Source of the DNA: Sulfuritalea sp.
GTDB lineage: Bacteria; Pseudomonadota; Gammaproteobacteria; Burkholderiales; Rhodocyclaceae
Assembly (NCBI GenBank): GCA_016710465.1
Contig: JADJVS010000016.1
Location: 124,001 to 188,000 of the forward strand
DNA: 64,000 bases
Direction: 5' to 3'
The position numbers and the translations under genes are program-made. Positions 26,466 through 33,650 of this stretch are shown piece after piece. Each line of letters opens with the position of its first letter. The first letter of the stretch is position 1. The notes beneath the pieces were generated by a model. That model did not search any database. It saw nothing but the letters and a program-made list of their open reading frames with translations, and was not told the DNA's origin.

Positions 26466-27928
26466 GTCAGGGGCTAAATTCCCTTCCGGCGTATCTGGGG
26501 TCATACGCTGCCATGCTGTTGGCCCTGGTCTGTAATAGCTACCTGGACATCGAGTATGGTGCGTTCGGGATCGAGGTCGGTGTGTGGGCGATAGTGTTTG
26601 CGGTCACCTTGGCGATCGGCTGGCTTCAGCAGGGCGAGGAAAAGCCCTATGGAAAGATCATTCGAAACGTCGTGATTGCGATTGCACTCATTGCGACGCT
26701 GAAGATATTCCTGCCGGTGTTTGGTGTTCCGCGCACGGGGGTATATCTGTTGGCCGGCCTACAGGCTGCAAACAATTGTGTGACCACGACCCGGCAACGC
26801 TTTTACTTGAGTCTGCTGGTTTCGCTGGTGTTGGTGTTGTTTGCCACGAATCACTTTCGGGCGGACTGGTCAATGCTGTTTTATCTCCTGCCCTATCTCG
26901 TTGCCCTTGTGTTCGCGCTAGTTGCGGAGCAGGTTTCGCAGCGGATCAGGGAAATCGGCCGAGCAGCAGGAGCGCAAACCGCCTTGAGTGGCCAAGGGGC
27001 CGCGATTGCGGCGGCTACGGTCGCGATTCTCTTTCTCGCCACGCTGCTGTACTCGCTTACGCCGCAGATCAACATGCACTATCTGAAATGGCGTTTCGGG
27101 CTGCAGACGCCAAACATGCAGGGGTACCAGGACGGGACGGCTGGCCGGTTGCCCGGCAGGGTCATGCGTCAAGATCATACGGCTGGTGATGGTTCCGACA
27201 TACCCGATGCTGGCGAGATTGCGAACTTGGGCCCGGGGTCGGGGAGTGGAAGCAGCAAAGCACAAGGTAACAAGGAAGGTGCACACGGGGGATCTGGCAA
27301 CGAGCGAAAGGATGGGCCTCGACTTTGGCAATACCTGCCCAAGGGTTTGCCGTCGCCGGACGAGATGCGTGATAAGGCCGCCGAGGACGGAATGCCGAAG
27401 TGGCAGGCTGAGGCGATTCATCGGCTGGCTGGAGCGGCCGAACGAGCGGGGAACTTAACCAAGCCAGTGATGCAATCAATCGGTGACCATGTCGCCAAGC
27501 TTTCCGAGGAGGTGGAGCGCCTGATTAAGGCAATTCAGGACAACTCGATTTGGCTGATCCTTTTGGGACTGATGGCCTTGCTGTGGATGATGGGGCGCAG
27601 GTTAAGGATTGGCCTGCGGGCACGTGTGAACTTTGACTATATGTGGTTGGGTATATTGGGTCGCCATGCAGGGGGTGCTGTTGGCGCGCGACAGTACTTC
27701 CTTGCACTTGGGCGCATTCTCAGTCTGCGCAATGTAGGACATAGACCAAATGACAATACTCGCGAGTATCTGGCGCAGATAGCGCGGTGGTATGCCCCCT
27801 TGAGAAGGGAGTTCGCTGAACTCATTCTGCTTTACGAGCGGTCGCGTTTCAGTGCACGGCCTGATGACGCTTTCATCCCGCCTCGAATGCGCGCGCTTTA
27901 TCGAGTCGCCTTTTGCAAGCTGAAATAA
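26462..27928 (+). CDS. TgpA-like membrane protein lacking the transglutaminase domain
   Basis: 488 residues. Five to six N-terminal helices (about 12-205) resemble the DUF3488 part of TgpA, and the end (ARQYFLALGRILSLRN to YAPLRREFAELILLYERSRFSARP, about 410-475) resembles DUF4129 after a helix at about 360-378. Between them, where TgpA has a transglutaminase core with Cys-His-Asp, there is instead a Gly/Ser/Lys-rich linker (about 245-285) and a helical stretch. Position third after MoxR and DUF58 is that of TgpA. Activity as a transglutaminase is not expected. Confidence 0.65.
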   Translation: MSQGLNSLPAYLGSYAAMLLALVCNSYLDIEYGAFGIEVGVWAIVFAVTLAIGWLQQGEEKPYGKIIRNVVIAIALIATLKIFLPVFGVPRTGVYLLAGLQAANNCVTTTRQRFYLSLLVSLVLVLFATNHFRADWSMLFYLLPYLVALVFALVAEQVSQRIREIGRAAGAQTALSGQGAAIAAATVAILFLATLLYSLTPQINMHYLKWRFGLQTPNMQGYQDGTAGRLPGRVMRQDHTAGDGSDIPDAGEIANLGPGSGSGSSKAQGNKEGAHGGSGNERKDGPRLWQYLPKGLPSPDEMRDKAAEDGMPKWQAEAIHRLAGAAERAGNLTKPVMQSIGDHVAKLSEEVERLIKAIQDNSIWLILLGLMALLWMMGRRLRIGLRARVNFDYMWLGILGRHAGGAVGARQYFLALGRILSLRNVGHRPNDNTREYLAQIARWYAPLRREFAELILLYERSRFSARPDDAFIPPRMRALYRVAFCKLK

Positions 27929-27948
27929 TTAGCCCTGCCAGCGGGTTT

Positions 27949-28380
27949 TTAAACCAGCTTGCGATAGATCCGCGCGAAGCGTTCCTGCCCGGCGACGCCG
28001 AAATCGCCTGGGCCGTATTGCAGCAGCCAGTCGCCGGCCTTGCCCTGGAGGCGGTCGCCGCCGGCGGATCGCTCGGCGCTGAAGGCTTCGTTGATCTGCC
28101 GCGCCAGCACCGGCACCGGGCGCGCGGCGTAGCGGCCGTCGTCCCCCATCCGTGTCGGGGGCAAGGCTTCGTATTTGGCATCGAAGCGATCGCGCGAAAC
28201 GCTCCAGCGCGAGCCGGTTGACCCGGTGATCAACGCGTCGCCGACCTGATAGCGGTTGGGGCCTTCGAGGCTGATCAGATCGCCGGCCTGGCGGGCGAAC
28301 TCGACGTCGACGATTTCCTCCTTGACGTAGCGTGCCGCCAGCGGATCGGCGGTCAGGTCGATGTTGCGCAGTTCCAGCAT
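27949..28380 (-). CDS. PGDYG-domain protein
   Basis: 143 residues. The C-terminal half carries YGPGDFGVAGQERFARIYRKL, a close variant of the PGDYG motif that names the family, and the middle has RWSVSRDRFDAKYEALPP. Function unknown. Convergent with the MoxR operon and six bases downstream of the thioesterase gene, so probably the last gene of a three-gene minus-strand unit. Confidence 0.7.
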   Translation of the reverse strand: MLELRNIDLTADPLAARYVKEEIVDVEFARQAGDLISLEGPNRYQVGDALITGSTGSRWSVSRDRFDAKYEALPPTRMGDDGRYAARPVPVLARQINEAFSAERSAGGDRLQGKAGDWLLQYGPGDFGVAGQERFARIYRKLV

Positions 28381-28385
28381 GCGGC

Positions 28386-28817
28386 TCAGGCCTTCGGCCA
28401 GAGGATCATCTGGGTGCAGCGGAACAGCGCGATCTTCTTGCCGCCGGCTTCATCGGTGACCACCGCATCCCAGACCTGGGTGTTGCGGCCGAGATGCTGG
28501 CCAGTGGCGACGCAGGCGATGCCGCCTTCCATCACCGTGCCGAGGTGGTTGCTTTTCAGTTCGATGGTGGTGAAGGATTGCGCGCCCTGGGGTAGGTGGG
28601 CCATGGTGGCGTAGCCGCAAGTGGTGTCCGCCAGCGCCACGATGCTTGCGGCATGGAGGAAATTGTTCGGCGCGAAATGCAGCTTCTTCACCGTCATGCG
28701 GCTGCGCAGGGTGTTTTCGGTCAGTTCGACCATTTCGATGCCAAGGTAGCCGGGCAGGTATTCGCCGCCGCGCTGGTTCAGCAGGTCGATCGTCACGTCG
28801 TCGCGAAGTCGGTTCAT
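28386..28817 (-). CDS. PaaI-type hotdog thioesterase
   Basis: 143 residues from ATG 28817 with GAGGAC at seven bases. The hotdog core is visible: LGIEMVELTENTLRSRMTV, then the helix HFAPNNFLHAASIVALADTTCGYATM and TTIELKSNHLG with the conserved family Asp. Such proteins hydrolyse acyl-CoA thioesters. Lies between the PGDYG and Old Yellow Enzyme genes, ten bases from the latter. Confidence 0.82.
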   Translation of the reverse strand: MNRLRDDVTIDLLNQRGGEYLPGYLGIEMVELTENTLRSRMTVKKLHFAPNNFLHAASIVALADTTCGYATMAHLPQGAQSFTTIELKSNHLGTVMEGGIACVATGQHLGRNTQVWDAVVTDEAGGKKIALFRCTQMILWPKA

Positions 28818-28827
28818 GGTGCTGTCC

Positions 28828-29898
28828 TCAGCCCCGCCACGGCGGGTAATCGGTATAGCCCTTGGCACCCGGACTGTAGAACGTCGCCGGATCGATGGCA
28901 TTCAGCGGCGCGCCGGCCTTGATCCGCGCGGGCAGGTCCGGGTTGGCCAGGAAGGCGGTGCCGAAGGCCACGGCGTCAAGCTTGCCGTCGGCAATGGCGG
29001 CCTCGGCTTCGGCCGGGGTATAGCCCATGTTGCCGACCAGCACGCCCTTGTAGTTGGCGCGTACCGGGGTCAGCACGTCGCCCTGCTGCTTGCCGAAGAA
29101 GTCGCCGCGCATCAGGTGCAGGTAGGCGAGCTTGCAGTCGTTGAGGCGCGTGGCCAGCCAGGTGGCGAGGCCGACCGGGTCACTGTCGATCATGTCGTTG
29201 TAGCTGTTGAGCGGAGAGATGCGCAGGCCGACGCGATCGGAGCCCCAGACCTGGCTGACCGCATCGAGCACTTCCAGCATCAGCCGCGCGCGATTCTCGA
29301 TCGGCCCGCCGTAAGGGCCGCTGCGCTGGTTGCTGCCGTCGCGCAGGAACTGGTCGAGCAGGTAGCCGTTGGCGCCATGCACCTCGACGCCGTCGAAGCC
29401 GGCGGCCCTGGCATTCTCGGCGGCCTTGCGGAAACCATCGATGATGCCGGGAATCTCGGCGTCGTCGAGCACGCGCGGCACGACGTAGGGCTGCTTGCCC
29501 TGCGGCGTGTGCACGCTGTCGTTGCGGATTGCCAGCGCGCTGGCGCTGACCGGCTGCTGGCCGTCGTTGAGCAGCGGGTGGCAGGCGCGGCCGCCGTGCC
29601 AGATCTGCAGGAAGATGCGCCCGCCGGCGGCATGGACGGCATCCGTCACCAGCTTCCAGCCGGCAACCTGGGCCGGGCCGTAGATGCCCGGTTCGCGCCA
29701 GAAGGCCGAGTTGCCCTGCACGGCCATCGTCGCCTCGGCGATCAGCAGGCCGGCCGAAGCGCGCTGCGCGTAGTGCTCGGCCATCAGGGCGTTGGCGATG
29801 TGTTCCTCGCCGGCGCGGCAACGCGTCAGCGGTGCCATGAAGATGCGGTTGGGTGCGTCAAGGGCGCCGAGGCGCAGTTCGCTGAAGAGATTGGGCAT
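28828..29898 (-). CDS. Old Yellow Enzyme family alkene reductase
   Basis: 356 residues from ATG 29898. FMN TIM barrel: FMAPLTRCRAG at the N-terminus, QIWHGGRACHP (about 98), GFDGVEVHGANGYLLDQFLRDGSNQRSGPYGG around 180-212 with the His/Asn substrate pair, and AFGTAFLANPDLP near the end. It is of the NemA class, reducing activated alkenes or nitro compounds with NAD(P)H. Probably first gene of the unit with the thioesterase and PGDYG genes. Confidence 0.88.
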   Translation of the reverse strand: MPNLFSELRLGALDAPNRIFMAPLTRCRAGEEHIANALMAEHYAQRASAGLLIAEATMAVQGNSAFWREPGIYGPAQVAGWKLVTDAVHAAGGRIFLQIWHGGRACHPLLNDGQQPVSASALAIRNDSVHTPQGKQPYVVPRVLDDAEIPGIIDGFRKAAENARAAGFDGVEVHGANGYLLDQFLRDGSNQRSGPYGGPIENRARLMLEVLDAVSQVWGSDRVGLRISPLNSYNDMIDSDPVGLATWLATRLNDCKLAYLHLMRGDFFGKQQGDVLTPVRANYKGVLVGNMGYTPAEAEAAIADGKLDAVAFGTAFLANPDLPARIKAGAPLNAIDPATFYSPGAKGYTDYPPWRG

Positions 29899-30018
29899 GG
29901 TCGGATTCAGGTGGTTGGCGGGGTAGGCGGCAGGGTAGGGCAACCGAAAGCATCTGGGCATGGACCGCCGGATTTCAATGGGTGCTGCCCGAGATTCCTT
30001 GCCTTTCGGTGTTTGCCG

Positions 30019-30031
30019 TGGGCGATAATCG
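30019..30031 (+). promoter_or_regulatory. Extended -10 element of the cyclase-kinase operon
   Basis: TGGGCGATAATCG with GATAAT at 30024-30029; identical to the element before the MFS gene. It predicts a transcript start near 30036 and a leader of about 25 bases to TTG 30061. No good -35 at 17 bases. Confidence 0.45.
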
Positions 30032-30060
30032 CCGGTCTGGATTTTTTGGATGTATCCCTC

Positions 30061-32010
30061 TTGGCGCAAACGACTACCTTGATCGACAGGCTGCGACCCT
30101 TGCTCGCGGCGACCGCGGGACGGCTCGTTGCCGCGTGGCTGGTCATCGGGCTCGCGGTCGGCGGCGCCAATGCCCTGGGCTGGCTGGAGAAGTTCGAGTT
30201 GCTGTTCTACGACACGGCGATTGCCCTGAGCAGCGCGCCGGCGGCGGATGCGCCGGTGGTTCTGGTCGGCGCCACCGACGTCGATCTGGGGGACTACGGT
30301 TGGCCGCTGCCGGATGATCGGCTCGCGGCGGCCATCGAATCCCTGGCGGCGGCCGGTGCCGTCGCGGTTGGCGTCGATCTTTACCGCGATCGTCCCGTGG
30401 GCGGTGACGAACAGGTGCTGGCGGAGGTGCTGGGCCGACGCGGCAACGTCGTCTTCGTTTCCAAGCTTTCCTCCGGCAACCTGGCGGCCATCGATGCGCC
30501 GCGCGTGATTCGCGGCGGCAGCCAGGTGGGGTTCGCCGACATTCCGGTGGACGACGATGGCATTACCCGTCGCGCCTTGTTGTTCGCCGAGGACAGGGGC
30601 GCGATGCAGTTCAGCCTGGGCTTGCGGCTGGCGCTGCGGGCGCTGGAAGCGCGCGGCATCAAGCCCGAGCGCGTCGGCGACAGCACGCGGATTCGCTTGG
30701 GCGCCACCACGATCCGGCCGATCGGCGAGAGCGAGGGGCCTTACCAGAACGCGGACAGCGGCGGTTACCAGTTGCTGATCGACTTTCGTGAAAGCGGCAC
30801 CGGGTTTCGGCGTTTCAGCATCGCGGACGTGCTGGAAGGCCGGGTGTCGCCGGCGCAGATCAACGGGCGCGTGGTCATTGTCGGCACCACGTCGCAGAGC
30901 GTGAAGGATTCCTTCTCAGTTCCGTCCAACCGGATCAGCGGCGACCGTCCGGCGTTCGGCATCGAGCTGCACGGGCAGATCGTCAGCCAACTGCTGCGCC
31001 TGGCGGAAGGCCGCGACGGCCAGCTCCTGAGCCCGCCCGCCGCGCTCGAATACGTCTGGGTGCTGCTCGTTGCCGCGCTGGCCATCGGCATCGGCTGGCG
31101 CGGTCGGCGACTGCCGGTCCTGATCGGCGCCGGGCTGGTCGGGCTGGCGCTCATCGTCCTGATCCACTGGCTGGCCTTCCGCGCCGGCTGGTGGGTGGCG
31201 CTGACGCCGGCGGTGGCGGCCTGGATCGCCGGGCTGGGATGGTCGATCGGCGATTCGATGCAGTCGCAGTCGCGCCAGCGCGCGCAGTTGATGTCCTTGT
31301 TCGGCCGCTATTTCTCGCGCGATGTCGCCGAGCAGATCTGGACGCGACGCGCCGAAGTGCTTGGCAGCGGCGGCATGCCGGCACCGCAGCAACTGGTGGC
31401 CACGGTGTTCTTCAGCGATCTCGCGGGCTTCACCTCGAAGGCCGAGGTGCTCGCGCCCAAGGAACTCACCGAACTTCTCAACGCCTACTTCGAGTCGGCG
31501 GTATCCATCATCCACCGCAATGGCGGTTCCATCGACAAGTTCATCGGCGACGCCGTGATGGCGGTTTTTGGCGTGCCGATCGCGCGCATGAGCAAACAGG
31601 AAATCTTCGAGGATGCGCGCCGGGCGGTGCGCTCGGCGATCGAGTTCGCGGCGGCCATCGAGGGCCTGAACCAGGGCTTTGTCGCCGCCGGCCTGCCGGC
31701 GATCGCCGTGCGCATCGGCATCCATACCGGCCCGGTGGTGGCCGGCAGCATCGGCAGCACCCAGCGCATGGAATACACCGTCATCGGCGACAGCGTGAAC
31801 GTCGCGGCGCGGCTTGAGGGGCTGGACAAGGCGGGGCGGGGCGATGCCGCGTGCCGCATCCTGGTCAGCGAAACCACGCGGCATTGTCTCGACGAGAGCT
31901 TCAGCGTGCAGCGCCTCGGCGAATTCAAGCTGCAGGGCAAGCGCGAGGCCGTCGAGGTGTATCACGTGCTCGGCTTCGCCAGCCCGGCGGAAAGGGCGAG
32001 CGCATCATGA
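30061..32010 (+). CDS. CHASE2-domain class III adenylate cyclase
   Basis: About 649 residues from TTG 30061 (TTG 30046 is an alternative; no in-frame ATG is near). One helix at about 22-40, an extracytoplasmic CHASE2 sensor (about 45-290), then three helices (about 325-400) and a cytoplasmic cyclase domain (about 440-615). Metal-binding Asp residues are in FFSDLAGFTSKAE and FIGDAVMAVFG; the preceding Lys in DKFIGD suits ATP; DSVNVAARLEG has the transition-state Asn and Arg. Predicted to make cAMP in response to a periplasmic cue. The stop overlaps the kinase start (ATGA). Confidence 0.88.
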   Translation: MAQTTTLIDRLRPLLAATAGRLVAAWLVIGLAVGGANALGWLEKFELLFYDTAIALSSAPAADAPVVLVGATDVDLGDYGWPLPDDRLAAAIESLAAAGAVAVGVDLYRDRPVGGDEQVLAEVLGRRGNVVFVSKLSSGNLAAIDAPRVIRGGSQVGFADIPVDDDGITRRALLFAEDRGAMQFSLGLRLALRALEARGIKPERVGDSTRIRLGATTIRPIGESEGPYQNADSGGYQLLIDFRESGTGFRRFSIADVLEGRVSPAQINGRVVIVGTTSQSVKDSFSVPSNRISGDRPAFGIELHGQIVSQLLRLAEGRDGQLLSPPAALEYVWVLLVAALAIGIGWRGRRLPVLIGAGLVGLALIVLIHWLAFRAGWWVALTPAVAAWIAGLGWSIGDSMQSQSRQRAQLMSLFGRYFSRDVAEQIWTRRAEVLGSGGMPAPQQLVATVFFSDLAGFTSKAEVLAPKELTELLNAYFESAVSIIHRNGGSIDKFIGDAVMAVFGVPIARMSKQEIFEDARRAVRSAIEFAAAIEGLNQGFVAAGLPAIAVRIGIHTGPVVAGSIGSTQRMEYTVIGDSVNVAARLEGLDKAGRGDAACRILVSETTRHCLDESFSVQRLGEFKLQGKREAVEVYHVLGFASPAERASAS

Positions 32011-33356
32011 GCGGCGCCTCCGTCGTCCACGGAATGCTGCGGGAGCGCGGCTATCGCGTGGGTCGGCAACTTGGCAAGGGCGCCAGCGGCACGGTGTTTC
32101 TGGCGACGACCGAGAAATCAGGCCGCGAGGTGGCGATCAAGGTCATCGCCGGCGGCGGCGAGGTCAGGGATGCCGAGCATCGACGCGTGCTGGTGGCCAA
32201 CGAAACGACGCTGAGCTGGAAGCTGTTTCACCCCTACCTGATCACGGTGTTCGAGACGTTTGCCGATACCGAGTTCGACTATGTCGTGATGGAATACGTC
32301 GGCGGCGGCGACCTCCAGCCCTACACCACGCCGGAAACCCTCCTGCCGCTCGCCGAGGTGCTGGAGATTGCGCGCAAGTGCTGCATCGCGCTGGGCTATG
32401 CCTCGCGCTGCGGCGTGATTCACCGCGATCTCAAGCCGGCCAACATCCTCCGCGCCGGTGCCGGTGAGATACGCATTTCGGATTTCGGCGGCGCCATCTT
32501 CCGCAATCTCGACAAGTCCGCCATCGCCAATTTCGGCTCACCGGCCTTCATGTCGCCGGAGCAGATACGCGGCGACAACCTCGATTCGAAATCCGACATG
32601 TTTTCCTTCGGCGTGGTGCTATACCAACTGCTGACCGGCCAGCTTCCGTTCGATGCGCCGGACTCGCAGGCCGTATCCTTCCGCATTCTGTATGACGCTG
32701 CACGACCCGTCGCCGAGTTGCGGCCGGATCTGCCGCCCCGCTTGGCGGCGGCGGTCGACCGGGCGCTGGCGAAGTTGCCCTCGGACCGCTTCCCGGGTTG
32801 GGAGGCATTTGGCAATGCCTTGCAGCCGCAAGCGCCGGCCGACGCTTCGGCTTCCGTGGCGGAGGCCGATCGCGAGAATCTTCGCGAATTGGGTATTGCC
32901 CTGTTCGATGGACTTGAGCCGACGGAATTGCGGGCCATCGCGGCGCGCTACCGGCCATGGAGCGCGGGCGACGTCGCGGTGTTCCAGCCGGGGCAATCCG
33001 ATATCGCCTTCATGATCGACGGGCGCGTCGATATTTCCACGCGCAACGGCAGTTTCTGCGCCTCGCGCGGGGACATCGTCTGGATCTGCGGCACCCAGCC
33101 GCAAGGCGCGCTGCCGGGCGGTTTCCAGCCCACGCCGAGCGCCCGGATCGGCATCTTGTCCTTGCTTGATCTATGCGAGAATCCGGCCCTGTTGGGAAAA
33201 CTTCTGCCGAGGTTGACGGCGTTGCTCGGTGCCCAGTCGAAGAGGGCGGGTGGGCCCGAGACGGGCGACGCGGGTCAATTGGCGAAGGCGCTGGTGGCGG
33301 CTCGCGATCAACTCGTGCGAGTCGTCAGTCAACTGGACGAAAGCTTGAGAAACTAA
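32007..33356 (+). CDS. Ser/Thr protein kinase with C-terminal cNMP-binding-like domain
   Basis: 449 residues, no membrane helix. Complete eukaryote-like kinase: glycine loop GKGASG (23-28), Lys45 in VAIKV, HRDLKPAN (139-146), DFG (159-161) and SPE (183-185). After a linker, residues about 295-410 resemble a CRP-type cyclic-nucleotide fold: FDGLEPTELRAIAARY, GDVAVFQPGQSDIAFMIDGRVDIS. The phosphate-binding cassette is degenerate: an Arg occurs at SARIGIL, but the usual Gly-Glu pair is absent. Being coupled to an adenylate cyclase suggests cAMP control of the kinase, but binding is unproven. Confidence 0.82.
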   Translation: MSGASVVHGMLRERGYRVGRQLGKGASGTVFLATTEKSGREVAIKVIAGGGEVRDAEHRRVLVANETTLSWKLFHPYLITVFETFADTEFDYVVMEYVGGGDLQPYTTPETLLPLAEVLEIARKCCIALGYASRCGVIHRDLKPANILRAGAGEIRISDFGGAIFRNLDKSAIANFGSPAFMSPEQIRGDNLDSKSDMFSFGVVLYQLLTGQLPFDAPDSQAVSFRILYDAARPVAELRPDLPPRLAAAVDRALAKLPSDRFPGWEAFGNALQPQAPADASASVAEADRENLRELGIALFDGLEPTELRAIAARYRPWSAGDVAVFQPGQSDIAFMIDGRVDISTRNGSFCASRGDIVWICGTQPQGALPGGFQPTPSARIGILSLLDLCENPALLGKLLPRLTALLGAQSKRAGGPETGDAGQLAKALVAARDQLVRVVSQLDESLRN

Positions 33357-33366
33357 GGGAATGACA

Positions 33367-33636
33367 ATGAAACGCATCGCGACGATATTCGCCTCCTCCG
33401 CCCTGCTGGCGCTGTCACCGGCCATCGCACAGACCGCCAAGGAATCCGTGCCGAAAGCCGCTGGCGCCGACGCCTCCGGCGGTTTGGCGCCGACTTCCGT
33501 CGGCAAGCCCGCCAGGACCGTCGGCGGCGCGACGCGCGGCGTCAAGAAGAGCGAACCCAAGGATCAGCAGCCCGCGGGCGCGAAAGAAAAATCCGAAGAC
33601 CCGAAAGCCGCCGCCGCCGCCACGACGGCAAAGTAG
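33367..33636 (+). CDS. Small exported Lys/Ala/Pro-rich protein
   Basis: 89 residues from ATG 33367 (AAGGGA six bases upstream; ATG 33361 touches that site and is less likely). Sec signal peptide with cleavage after PAIAQ (about 22), leaving a ~67-residue, low-complexity, probably disordered periplasmic peptide rich in Lys, Ala and Gly. No homologue recognised. It lies ten bases after the kinase gene and 14 before the CHAT gene, so it is part of the same unit. Confidence 0.65.
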   Translation: MKRIATIFASSALLALSPAIAQTAKESVPKAAGADASGGLAPTSVGKPARTVGGATRGVKKSEPKDQQPAGAKEKSEDPKAAAAATTAK

Positions 33637-33650
33637 TCCTGGTCGGAACA

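Noticed and set aside
28816..30060. N-terminal extension of the CHASE2 cyclase by over 400 codons
   Set aside because: Antisense to thioesterase and Old Yellow Enzyme genes; the -10 element at 30024-30029 and domain layout place the start near 30061.
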